From NCBI GenBank assembly GCA_029259055.1, contig JAPDJP010000012.1:1-59882 (forward strand): a stretch of 59,882 nt of DNA. Direction: 5' to 3'. The stretch's first letter is position 1. Each line of letters opens with the position of its first letter. Positions 33,091 to 41,832 of this stretch are shown piece by piece. The notes below the pieces were generated by a model. That model saw nothing but the letters and a program-made list of their open reading frames with translations. It ran no database searches and was not told where the DNA came from. Source of the stretch: Thermoplasmatota archaeon. Its GTDB lineage: Archaea > Thermoplasmatota > E2 > UBA202 > JdFR-43. The translations under genes and the position numbers were made by a program.

Positions 33091-35730
33091 ATGCACATAA
33101 ACAAGAAAATCATAGAAGCAATGCGAAAGCTCGGAATAAATAAGCTTACACTACCACAATTAAAAGCAATTCCTGAGATTTTGAAAGGTAAAGATTGCTT
33201 AATAATAGCACCAACAGGTTTGGGAAAAACGGAGGCTGCCTTATTACCAATCTTCCATTTATTTTTAGAAAAGAAACCTAAGCCAGTCAGCATTCTTTAT
33301 ATAACGCCTTTAAGAGCCTTAAATAGAGATATGCTAAAGAGAAATCTTTATTGGGGGAAAGAATTAGGGATAAAAATTGCAGTTCGTCATGGAGACACTC
33401 CTGAAAAAGAAAGAAGGAGATTAGCCATAAAACCGCCAGATATGCTGATAACAACTCCAGAAACTTTGCAAATATTGCTTATTGGAAAAAAATTGAGGCA
33501 ATCATTAAGAAATGTAAAATGGGTTATTATAGATGAGATTCATGAGCTTGCTGAAGATGAAAGAGGGGCTCAACTTGCTGTTGCATTAGAGAGGCTATAT
33601 GAACTGGCGGGAAATTTTCAAAGAATAGGGTTATCTGCAACGGTTGGTACTCCAGAAGAAATTGCTAAATTTTTGGGAAAGAATGTCAAGATAATAAACG
33701 CCATGGAAGAAAAAAGGATTCAAATAGATGTTGAATTTGTGGAAGAAGAAGATTTTGAAATTGCAGAAAAACTGGAAATTGATGCTAAATCTGCTGGTCT
33801 ATTAAAAAGAATTAAGGAGTTAATAGATGAGCACAATGCCACCTTAATTTTTGTAAATACAAGAGATACAGCAGAAATCCTTTCAGCAAGACTAAGAGAG
33901 ATCGGAGCAAACATTGAAGTCCATCATGGTTCTTTATCAAGAGAGGCTAGGATAGAAGCTGAAGAAAAATTTAAAAGAGGAGAGATAAAAGCATTGATTT
34001 GTACTTCTTCATTGGAACTGGGAATAGATATTGGACACGCAGATTTTGTTTTGCAGTATAACTCGCCTCGCCAGGTTACAAGGATTATTCAGAGAGTTGG
34101 GAGGAGTGGGCATAAAGTCGGTAAGATTGCAAAGGGAAAAATTCTCACAATAAATGCGGAAGAATACGCCGAAGCATTGGTTATTGCAAAAAAAGCAATG
34201 AAAAACGAAATAGAGGAAGTAAAAATAAGAAAAAATCCTCTCTCTGTATTGGCAAATCAAATTATATCTATAGCTGTTGAATATGGAAGCATTGAAATAG
34301 ATAAAGTATATGAAATCATAAGGAGAGCATATCCATTTAATGAGCTATCAAAGAAAAAATTCTTAGATGTTGTTTATCAGTTATATAAACAGGGTTTGAT
34401 ATGGTTAAAAGATAATAAGTTGGAAAGAAAAAAGAAGTCCACTTTCTATTTTATAGATAATATTTCAATGATTCCTGATGAAAAAAGCTATAATGTTATT
34501 GATATCTCCTCCAATAAGAAAATAGGAAAATTGGATGAAAGTTTTGTAAGTAGCTATTGTGAAATAGGTACTCGCTTCATAATGAAAGGAAGAGCTTGGG
34601 AAGTCGTTAGAAAAGAAGATGAAATATATGTTTCTCCGGCTTCAAGAACATATATTGTTCCTGAATGGATAGGGGAAGAAATACCGGTTCCATTTGAGGT
34701 AGCAAGAGAAGTTGGGAGATTGAGGAGGTATGTGAAAGAGGGAAAAATAAAGGATAAAGTTATAGAAAAGGAAATAGAGGAGCAGGGAAATTATAAACTT
34801 CCTTCTGATAAGCTAATAACTATTGAATATGAAGGAAATGCCATCTATATAAACACACATTTTGGAACGAAAGTAAATGAAACTCTTTCAAAATTAATTG
34901 GCTCTTTATTAAGTCAAAGATTAGGAGAAAGTATAGGAATAGGAAGTGATGCATATAGAATTTATTTTAAGTTACCATACGCAATAGATGCTAATTTAAT
35001 AAAGGATATATTTTTAAGTATATCTCCATATGCTATAGAAACGCTACTAAGAATTATTTTGAAGAATGCATCCTTCATAAAATGGGAAGTAATAAAAGTT
35101 GGTAGAAAATTTGGTATATTAGAAAAGGATGCAGATTATGATAAGATATCAATAGATAGGTTGATAGAAATTTTTGAGAAAATGCCATTGATGGAAGAAG
35201 TAATTGATAAAGCAATTTGGGATAGAATGGATATAGAGAATACAAGAAAAGCTTTGGAAATGATAAGAAAAGGAGAAATAAAAATCGAGGTTCAACCACT
35301 ATCTCCCATATCACTGGAAGGAGAGAAAGCGAGACACGAATTTTTAAGACCAATAGGCATTGATTTATCTACATTAAAAGCTTTAGAAAGAAGGATAAAA
35401 GAAACTAAAATAGACATACTTTGCATGAATTGTAATTATAGATTTACAACAAGAGTTTATAGAGCTCCTGTTATTTGTCCAAAATGTAAATCAAAAATGA
35501 TCGCTGTAATAAAGAAAGAAATAAAAGATAAAAAGTGGCTCATGAAAAATGCTTCTTTAGTTGCCTCTTATGGAAAAAAAGCAATTTTTGTATTAGCTGG
35601 ATATGGCATAGGGCCGGATACAGCAGCCCGAATTTTAGCAACACAAAAAGAGGGAAAAGAATTATTAAAAGAAATTTTAAGAGCAGAAATTACTTATTCA
35701 AGAACAAGACAATTCTGGGAGGAAAAATGA
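33091..35730 (+). CDS. lhr: Lhr-type superfamily 2 helicase
   Basis: 879 residues. Walker A APTGLGKTE (about 40-48), DEIH box (148-151), GLSATVG, RVGRSGHKVGK (motif VI), then winged-helix and Lhr-core domains. The C-terminus has a zinc knuckle pair CMNCN and CPKCKSK. Length and this zinc module fit the archaeal Lhr1 group, which unwinds RNA-DNA or DNA and affects repair and translation-related tasks. The ATG at 33091 is positioned for a leaderless message. Its stop overlaps the next start (ATGA). Confidence 0.92.
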   Translation: MHINKKIIEAMRKLGINKLTLPQLKAIPEILKGKDCLIIAPTGLGKTEAALLPIFHLFLEKKPKPVSILYITPLRALNRDMLKRNLYWGKELGIKIAVRHGDTPEKERRRLAIKPPDMLITTPETLQILLIGKKLRQSLRNVKWVIIDEIHELAEDERGAQLAVALERLYELAGNFQRIGLSATVGTPEEIAKFLGKNVKIINAMEEKRIQIDVEFVEEEDFEIAEKLEIDAKSAGLLKRIKELIDEHNATLIFVNTRDTAEILSARLREIGANIEVHHGSLSREARIEAEEKFKRGEIKALICTSSLELGIDIGHADFVLQYNSPRQVTRIIQRVGRSGHKVGKIAKGKILTINAEEYAEALVIAKKAMKNEIEEVKIRKNPLSVLANQIISIAVEYGSIEIDKVYEIIRRAYPFNELSKKKFLDVVYQLYKQGLIWLKDNKLERKKKSTFYFIDNISMIPDEKSYNVIDISSNKKIGKLDESFVSSYCEIGTRFIMKGRAWEVVRKEDEIYVSPASRTYIVPEWIGEEIPVPFEVAREVGRLRRYVKEGKIKDKVIEKEIEEQGNYKLPSDKLITIEYEGNAIYINTHFGTKVNETLSKLIGSLLSQRLGESIGIGSDAYRIYFKLPYAIDANLIKDIFLSISPYAIETLLRIILKNASFIKWEVIKVGRKFGILEKDADYDKISIDRLIEIFEKMPLMEEVIDKAIWDRMDIENTRKALEMIRKGEIKIEVQPLSPISLEGEKARHEFLRPIGIDLSTLKALERRIKETKIDILCMNCNYRFTTRVYRAPVICPKCKSKMIAVIKKEIKDKKWLMKNASLVASYGKKAIFVLAGYGIGPDTAARILATQKEGKELLKEILRAEITYSRTRQFWEEK

Positions 35731-36443
35731 AGGAAGATAAAATAAAGCAGAAAATAAGGGAAAGAATATGGAGGGAAATGGAAAATAAGCATATATCTAC
35801 TTTTCCTCCTCCTTATGGCAGAATACCAAATTTTGTCGGCGCTGATAAAGCCGCCAAAAAATTGAGTATGCTTGAAATATGGAAAAAAGCTATAGCAATA
35901 AAAAGTAATCCAGACAGCCCGCAAAAGTTTGTCAGGCAAATAGCCTTGCAAGAAGGAAAAATTTTATATATGGCTGTTCCACGCCTTAAAAAAGAAAAAT
36001 GTTTTATTGAGCTAAAAGGAAGAAATTTAGCAAATTTTGCTTCTTCTATTAGAGGAGCCTTCAAATATGGTAAACCAGTTTATCCTTGGGAAATGAAAAA
36101 AATTGATTTGGTTATCATGGGAAGTGTGGCAGTAAATAAAAAAGGATGCAGAATAGGAAAAGGAGGGGGATATAGTGATATAGAATATGCAATAGCAAGA
36201 GAATTAAAAATAATTGATGAGAATACGCCTGTTGTAACGACTGTTCATGATATACAAGTTATAAATGAGGATATTCCTATGAAGGAGCATGATGTACCAA
36301 TTGATTATATAATTACCCCTACAAAAGTTATAGAAGTGGAAAGAATATATGATAAACCAAAAGGCATAATATGGGATATTTTGGATAAGGATATACCGAT
36401 TTTAAATATTTTAAAGAGAAGTCATAAAAATGATAAAAAGTGA
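35727..36443 (+). CDS. 5-formyltetrahydrofolate cyclo-ligase-like (MTHFS) protein
   Basis: 238 residues from the ATG within the ATGA overlap with lhr; an open frame further upstream lies inside lhr and is ignored. MTHFS-fold marks are [49 protein letters not shown] (nucleotide-binding GKGGGYSD) and TTVHDIQV. Classic enzymes convert 5-formyl-THF to methenyl-THF; archaeal homologues are less well studied and some eukaryotic relatives bind RNA. The coupling with a helicase keeps an RNA-related role open. Confidence 0.8.
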   Translation: MKEDKIKQKIRERIWREMENKHISTFPPPYGRIPNFVGADKAAKKLSMLEIWKKAIAIKSNPDSPQKFVRQIALQEGKILYMAVPRLKKEKCFIELKGRNLANFASSIRGAFKYGKPVYPWEMKKIDLVIMGSVAVNKKGCRIGKGGGYSDIEYAIARELKIIDENTPVVTTVHDIQVINEDIPMKEHDVPIDYIITPTKVIEVERIYDKPKGIIWDILDKDIPILNILKRSHKNDKK

Positions 36444-36483
36444 TTTAAAAAATGATTTAAATACAATAAAGGGATATGCAACA

Positions 36484-37365
36484 ATGATTAAGGTTAAAAA
36501 TCTAAGAAAGGAATATGATGGTATAGTTGCGGTAAATAACATATCATTTGAAGTTAAAAAGGGAGAAATTTTTGCTTTACTTGGCCCCAACGGAGCTGGA
36601 AAAACAACCACTATAAAAGCCATTTTAGGTTTAATAAATTATGATGGAGAAATCCATATAGATGAAAAGGATGCAAAAAATAAAGATGTTAAAAAATTCA
36701 TTGGCTATTTGCCAGAAACGGTATCATTTTATGATAATTTAACAGCTTTACAAACCTTGCAATTTTTTGCTGAATTAAAAGGAGCCGATAAACATAAATG
36801 CATGAAATTACTCGGAGAATTTGGATTAAAGGATAGCGCAAACAGAAAAGTTGGGGAATTTTCTAAAGGAATGAAACAAAGATTGGCTTTAGCTCAGTGT
36901 TTATTAGGAAATCCAAAATTGCTCATTTTAGATGAGCCAACTTCTGGACTCGATGCTTTGGGGGCTTATGAGATAAGAAATAAGATAAAAGAAATGAATG
37001 AAAAAGGTGTTACAATTTTGCTATGCTCTCATATTTTATCAGAAGTTCAAGAATTAGCAGATAGGGTTGCAATAATGAATAAAGGAGAAATAATTGCAAT
37101 GGATACTGTCAAAAATTTAGGCAAAATGCTCGACATCCAGCCAAAATTGAAAATTGAGGTTGAGAAAATAACAGATAGTTTAATCGGGAAAATTAAAGAA
37201 ATTGTAAAGGAAGTAAAGGTAGATGGAAACTTAATAGAAGTTAGTTGTTCCCCAGATTTAAAATTACAAATTATTAATGAAATAGAAAAAGAAACGAAAA
37301 TAATTGATTTTAAAACAATTGAGCCAACTTTAGAAGAAATATTTATAAAGATGGTGAGAGAATGA
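36484..37365 (+). CDS. ABC transporter ATP-binding protein (ABC-2/NatA type)
   Basis: 293 residues from ATG 36484 (MIKVKNLRKEYDG), the family-like start; an ATG at 36430 would add 18 atypical residues and overlap the previous gene. Walker A GPNGAGKTT, Q-loop LPETVSF, signature FSKGMKQRLALAQ, Walker B LLILDEPTSGLD and a switch His (CSHIL) are intact. The C-terminal extension is typical of DrrA/NatA exporters. The permease starts within its stop (4-nt overlap). Substrate unknown. Confidence 0.93.
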   Translation: MIKVKNLRKEYDGIVAVNNISFEVKKGEIFALLGPNGAGKTTTIKAILGLINYDGEIHIDEKDAKNKDVKKFIGYLPETVSFYDNLTALQTLQFFAELKGADKHKCMKLLGEFGLKDSANRKVGEFSKGMKQRLALAQCLLGNPKLLILDEPTSGLDALGAYEIRNKIKEMNEKGVTILLCSHILSEVQELADRVAIMNKGEIIAMDTVKNLGKMLDIQPKLKIEVEKITDSLIGKIKEIVKEVKVDGNLIEVSCSPDLKLQIINEIEKETKIIDFKTIEPTLEEIFIKMVRE

Positions 37366-38174
37366 ATGGAATATTTGTTATTGCAAAAAAAGAATTTATG
37401 GATAATTGGAGAAATAAGTGGATTATTGCAACTTCAGCAATCTTTCTAATACTAACTCTCGTAACTTCCTATTTTAGCACAGGGAAATGGAGTGATATTG
37501 GTAGCACAATTGCTGGAATGGAAACATTTGTTATTCTTTTAATACCTATCATTTCCCTAATGCTTGGATATGCCACCATCGCGGGGGAGGCGGAAAGAGG
37601 CTCTTTGTCTTTAATTTTATCTTATCCTATTAATAGGAAGGAAGTAATAATAGGGAAATTTTTTGGATTATGCTTAGTTGTTGCTACAACGATTTTTTTG
37701 GGATTTGGAATAGCTGGAATAGTAATTGCCATAAAAGCGGGGATAGATGCTGCTGAGTATTTATCTTTTCTTATTGCTTCCTTATTGTTATCAATGAGCT
37801 ACATTTCTATATCCATCCTATTTTCTTCTCTATTAAAAAAGAGGTCAACGGCTTTAGGAACAGCGATTTTTATCTGGTTTCTTTTTAGCATGATATGGGG
37901 AATGATTTTGTTTGGAATTTTGGTAATTAAATATGGTATGGATATAATTATGCAAGAAAGTTGGATTGCCCCTGACTGGTATTATATTGCTGCAATGATT
38001 AATCCAAATCAATCTTTTGAAATGTTCGTTGCAGCAAATGTTAAACCTCTTCAACAATTACAGAGAATTTATTTGCCTTCATATTGTGGCTCATTTTCCC
38101 CTCTTGTTTTAATATTGTGGATAATAATTCCATTGATTCTGGCGATTTTCTTTTTTGAAAATAGAGATTTATAA
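37362..38174 (+). CDS. ABC-2 type permease
   Basis: 270 residues with six hydrophobic segments (about 20-40, 52-72, 100-124, 135-158, 168-190, 243-263), of the NatB/ABC-2 type. The phrase YATIAGEAERGSLSLILSYPI between helices 2 and 3 is the typical coupling helix region. The loop of about 50 residues before the last helix carries PDWYYIAAMINPNQSFEMF and faces outside. Partner of the preceding ATPase; together an exporter of unknown substrate. It ends 3 nt before the converging prs. Confidence 0.9.
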   Translation: MNGIFVIAKKEFMDNWRNKWIIATSAIFLILTLVTSYFSTGKWSDIGSTIAGMETFVILLIPIISLMLGYATIAGEAERGSLSLILSYPINRKEVIIGKFFGLCLVVATTIFLGFGIAGIVIAIKAGIDAAEYLSFLIASLLLSMSYISISILFSSLLKKRSTALGTAIFIWFLFSMIWGMILFGILVIKYGMDIIMQESWIAPDWYYIAAMINPNQSFEMFVAANVKPLQQLQRIYLPSYCGSFSPLVLILWIIIPLILAIFFFENRDL

Positions 38175-38177
38175 GAT

Positions 38178-39017
38178 TTAAAGAAGCTTAGCAATCTCCT
38201 TTGCAACGCTTACCTTGCTGTATGCAGATTCAATAGTATCTGTTGTTACAATTTCTTTACATCCTGACTTTAAAATTCTTTCATCAGCATTTCCAATAAA
38301 TAATCCATGCACACACGCAACATATATTTCATTTGCCCCTTGTTGTTTTAATACTTCAATTGCTTTAATCATTGTTCCTCCTGTAGATATTATATCATCC
38401 AAAATTAGTATTTTTTTATCTTTAGCATCTATATCCTTTATCTCCATCTTTACTTCATTGCTACTTATTCTTTTCTTCTCAAAATAATTATAATCGCATT
38501 TCATTATATCTGCTGCTTTTTTAGCCATATAAATGGCTCCTTTATCAGGAGCTATAACAGTATCAATTTTTCCTACAAAATATTCTGCTATGGCTGGGAT
38601 AGCATCACATATTTTTGCATCTATATTGAAAAAATTTTTAATGTGTTCCTTATGAGGATTTACTAAAATTATGCTATCTGCATCTTGCTCTATCAATTTT
38701 GCCATTTTTTCGGCGCTAATTGCTTCTCCTTTTTCAAATATTTTATCCTGTCTGCCATAACCATAATATGGTATAACAACATCTATTCTGTTTGCGACTC
38801 TTCTTAATGCATCTTGTAGTAAGAAAAGTTCAATGATATTTTCATCTGGATAGGTATTTTGGACAACTATTGCATGCTCTACTTCATCATTTAATTTTAC
38901 ATAGCATTCACCATCTGGGAATCTTTTAATGGAAACATTAGCAATGTCTATTCCTAATTTATTAGCCAAATTTTTAGCAAGCATTAGCGAAGAAGAACCA
39001 GCAATTATTTTTTTCAT
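38178..39017 (-). CDS. prs: Ribose-phosphate pyrophosphokinase (PRPP synthase)
   Basis: Makes PRPP from ribose 5-phosphate and ATP for nucleotide, His and Trp synthesis. 279 residues, the short archaeal form. Marks are KRFPDGECYVKL, VVIPYYGYGRQDK with the flexible loop, VNPHKEHIKNFF, APDKGAIYMAKK and the PRPP-binding loop ILDDIISTGGTM. It is separated from the lipoate ligase genes upstream by 23 nt and may share their transcript. Confidence 0.94.
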   Translation of the reverse strand: MKKIIAGSSSLMLAKNLANKLGIDIANVSIKRFPDGECYVKLNDEVEHAIVVQNTYPDENIIELFLLQDALRRVANRIDVVIPYYGYGRQDKIFEKGEAISAEKMAKLIEQDADSIILVNPHKEHIKNFFNIDAKICDAIPAIAEYFVGKIDTVIAPDKGAIYMAKKAADIMKCDYNYFEKKRISSNEVKMEIKDIDAKDKKILILDDIISTGGTMIKAIEVLKQQGANEIYVACVHGLFIGNADERILKSGCKEIVTTDTIESAYSKVSVAKEIAKLL

Positions 39018-39040
39018 AAAGAGAAATTTTGAAAGAGTTT

Positions 39041-39328
39041 TTAATCCTTTTCTATTAATTGCTTCAGAAGATTAATGAAATCTTCTTTAGTAGCCCCTAT
39101 AATTTCAACATTTTTGAAAGATGTATCAAAAATTTCTTCAATTTCTTCTATGCTAACATTCTTTAGTGCTTTTTCGATTTCCTCTAATTTTTCTTCAGGA
39201 TACATAAAAAAATCGCCACTAAATCTAATTTCTTCAATCTTATTATCCTTTAGCTTTATCAAACATTTAATCAATTTCCCCCCTTCTACTTTTAACTCAC
39301 CTTTTAAAATTCCATTCCTTACTTTCAT
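39041..39328 (-). CDS. lplB: Lipoate-protein ligase accessory (C-terminal) subunit
   Basis: 95 residues beginning MKVRNGILKGELKVEGG, with IEEIRFSGDFFMYPEEKLEEIEKAL, the compact alpha-beta domain that in bacterial LplA forms the C-terminus. In Thermoplasma this domain is a separate protein needed to activate lipoate as lipoyl-AMP. Here the gene overlaps the end of lplA by 32 nt in another frame, so the two are coupled. The name lplB follows Thermoplasma usage and is distinct from the bacterial octanoyltransferase gene. Confidence 0.82.
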   Translation of the reverse strand: MKVRNGILKGELKVEGGKLIKCLIKLKDNKIEEIRFSGDFFMYPEEKLEEIEKALKNVSIEEIEEIFDTSFKNVEIIGATKEDFINLLKQLIEKD

Positions 39329-40031
39329 ATTTCCTCCTCAAATTTTCAGCAATTTTTATTTCTTCTTTACTTAAATCTGCTTTATAGAATTTTATATTCA
39401 TGACTTCTTTAAATCCTTTAACAATTCCTTCTATAATTTCATTATCATTTGCTTCTATGCCTTCCCTTTCAATAGAAGTAACCCTATCCTCTACACTCTT
39501 AATTTTTTTATCACTTATCTTTTCCTTGCTCACTTTTAAAAGAGAGAACATTTTTTTAACATTCACCTTTTTTAGAATTGTTCCATGTTGTAATATATTC
39601 CCATATCTCCTAGTTTGAGCGCTTCCAGATATTTTTCTACCATTTACAACAATATCATTTATTCCTGTATGTTCTGCATTTAAGCCTATATGATGTAGTC
39701 CCTTTGCTAAGCATCTACAAATTATCCTATACGATTCTAAAATATTAGGAAATAATTTTTCTGAACAAACAAAAGAGTAAGTAATTTCTCCTTCCCTATC
39801 ATGATATACTGCTCCTCCTCCTGTAATCCGTCTCACAACATCTATACCATTTTTTTTACATTCTTCTAAATCCACTTCTTCCAATATGCTCTGGAAATAA
39901 CCTATTGATATTGCGGAAGGATTCCATTTATAAAAGCGTAAAGTTGGTACGCCTTTTTTTAAAATTGCTTCATCAATTGCCATATTTTCATATGCATTTC
40001 TGTGCTCATGCAAAATCAATCTAAATTCCAT
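39297..40031 (-). CDS. lplA: Lipoate-protein ligase A catalytic subunit
   Basis: 244 residues from ATG 40031 (MEFRLILHEHRNAYENMAID); the frame stays open upstream without family match. Marks are YKWNPSAISIGYFQ, the lipoate loop RRITGGGAVYHDREGEITYSF and the INDIVVNGRKISGSAQTRR stretch. It attaches lipoate to E2 and H proteins. The C-terminal domain is missing and is supplied by the overlapping downstream gene, as in Thermoplasma. No lipoylated target protein is encoded in the window. Confidence 0.9.
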   Translation of the reverse strand: MEFRLILHEHRNAYENMAIDEAILKKGVPTLRFYKWNPSAISIGYFQSILEEVDLEECKKNGIDVVRRITGGGAVYHDREGEITYSFVCSEKLFPNILESYRIICRCLAKGLHHIGLNAEHTGINDIVVNGRKISGSAQTRRYGNILQHGTILKKVNVKKMFSLLKVSKEKISDKKIKSVEDRVTSIEREGIEANDNEIIEGIVKGFKEVMNIKFYKADLSKEEIKIAENLRRKYESKEWNFKR

Positions 40032-40065
40032 GATTTTATATAGTAGGGTGAAATAAATTTTATTT

Positions 40066-41292
40066 TCAATTAGGCAATGCAGATGGCTCCTCCCCACCAT
40101 GCCAACTGAGGCGGGGGCGTATCTTTATAATATGGACAGCTTCTGAAGTATCATCAATAATTAAAGCAACGCCTTTTTCTGTTCCGAGCTTTTTCAGCGA
40201 TTCCTTTATTTCTCCATGCATGTAAGTAGGCCTAACTCTATTTAGAGCTTCTATATCTTCTTGAGCGGTTAAGCGGTGGCATATTATTATGTCACTATGT
40301 GAAAGAACCTCTGGATCTAAAGAACTCGGTCTTTGGGTAGCCAAAATTAGAGATACTCCAGGCTGTCTTCCTTGTCGCATCCATTGCTTTATTAAGATAT
40401 CTTTTGTTAAGCAATCTTCTAATGGTAAGAAAACGTGAGCTTCGTCAATTGCAAGCCATGTTAATGGTATGTCCATATCTACTTCTATTTTCTTCATTAC
40501 CGCCTCTTCCTGTTTTTTTCTCTCCTTCACTCTAGCTTCAAAAATTTTTCTCGCAATAATTGCAACTATAACGATTTTTAATTCTTCTGGATAAGGGCTT
40601 ATATCAAGTACTGTAATCTCTCCTCTTTTTACAATCTCATTTATTGGCATTCCTTTTTTATCAAATATTTTCCAATTTTTTGCCATATATAGGAAATTTT
40701 CTGCAACCATCTTTGTTTCTTCATTAATTTTTTCGTTTTTCTTAATATATTCAATAATATCATCTATAGAGAAATCTTCTTTTAATTCGCTTATTGCTTT
40801 TCCTATAATGGCGCTTATATGGCTCATGAGGGGTAAATTAAATAATTGGGACCAATGATATATATCAAGTTCTGAAGTTTTTATTAAAAATCTCTCTGCA
40901 GATATCCCTTTCTTTTTATATTCCATGACATTTTCTTCAGATGAAAAAATTTTGATATCAAAATTTTTTGGTTTTAGACCCCACCTTTTTAATAATTTCT
41001 CTTGTCTTTCATTTGGATAAAAAAGTGTCCAGAAAATTCCTAATGTATCGATAATCACTATTCCTAAATTCTTCCTAATATCTTCTTCCAATAATGCCAT
41101 TTCCTCTATAAATGTCCCCATTGTATATGATTTCCCATATCCTCTTTTTCCACATATTAAAACCACATGAGGCTTTAAACCATCTATATAAACTTTTGAG
41201 CCAAGAGAGCCATCCAAAGCATAGTATCTTCCAATATGCAAAACACCGCCATCAATTTTTTCTCTCCTCCCCAAGATATAAACTTTTTCCAT
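40066..41292 (-). CDS. HerA/FtsK-like ATPase (DUF87)
   Basis: 408 residues. Short N-terminal strand region, Walker A CGKRGYGKSYTMG (about 48-60), IVIIDTLGIF, a helical insertion (about 130-225), Walker B TWLAIDEAHVFLP, and GRQPGVSLILATQRPSSLDP with the sensor. This is the HerA-FtsK superfamily, but the HAS-barrel of true HerA is missing and no NurA is adjacent. Its role may be in DNA pumping or secretion; it is divergent from the TadA/TadC-type cluster. The C-terminus ends in a Trp-His-Gly-Gly stretch of unusually high GC. Confidence 0.82.
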   Translation of the reverse strand: MEKVYILGRREKIDGGVLHIGRYYALDGSLGSKVYIDGLKPHVVLICGKRGYGKSYTMGTFIEEMALLEEDIRKNLGIVIIDTLGIFWTLFYPNERQEKLLKRWGLKPKNFDIKIFSSEENVMEYKKKGISAERFLIKTSELDIYHWSQLFNLPLMSHISAIIGKAISELKEDFSIDDIIEYIKKNEKINEETKMVAENFLYMAKNWKIFDKKGMPINEIVKRGEITVLDISPYPEELKIVIVAIIARKIFEARVKERKKQEEAVMKKIEVDMDIPLTWLAIDEAHVFLPLEDCLTKDILIKQWMRQGRQPGVSLILATQRPSSLDPEVLSHSDIIICHRLTAQEDIEALNRVRPTYMHGEIKESLKKLGTEKGVALIIDDTSEAVHIIKIRPRLSWHGGEEPSALPN

Positions 41293-41331
41293 CGAAAAAT
41301 ATATAGTTGAGCAATTAATTAATTTTATTTT

Positions 41332-41832
41332 ATGGTATGTAATTATGTAACAAGAAAGGAAGGTAATGTTAGAGTTGCAATAATAGATTGTGAAAATTGT
41401 AATAGAGATTCAACTTTATTGGATAAAGAATGTAGAAAGGGAATTCTCGAAATTTTGTTAAAAGAAGCAGATATTGGCAGACTAATATTAAACCATCCTT
41501 TTGTAAAAGTATTTGATGGAGAAGCTTTTGAACTTTTAAAAATCATAACAAATTTTTTGGAAAAATTAAGAGCAATGGATATACAGAAATTTATGGGTAA
41601 GGAAGAAAGATGTAAAATATGTAATGAGAAAAGAGAAAGATTTTTTGAAGAAATATTAAAAGTATCTTTAGAAGATCCAATCTATGCTTTTAAAAAATTA
41701 AAGGAGGAAATTGAAAAAGAAAAGATAGGAAAAAGACCCATTATTATAGATGCAAAAACAAAAAGTTGCAGACAGTGTAAGTTAGCATATTTAAATGCAT
41801 TATATGAGATAATTAGGGCATGGAAGATGTGA
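41332..41832 (+). CDS. Cys-rich protein preceding a TadA-type ATPase
   Basis: 166 residues with three CxxC pairs spread over the sequence: DCENCNRD (with a later Cys), RCKICNEK and SCRQCKLA, probably holding one or two metal ions. Between them are helical segments. I recognise no named family. It overlaps the secretion ATPase gene by 13 nt and so is made with it; it may be a detached metal-binding N-terminal module of that ATPase. A TATA-like AAAATATATAG (41295-41305) lies about 30 nt before the ATG. Confidence 0.7.
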   Translation: MVCNYVTRKEGNVRVAIIDCENCNRDSTLLDKECRKGILEILLKEADIGRLILNHPFVKVFDGEAFELLKIITNFLEKLRAMDIQKFMGKEERCKICNEKRERFFEEILKVSLEDPIYAFKKLKEEIEKEKIGKRPIIIDAKTKSCRQCKLAYLNALYEIIRAWKM

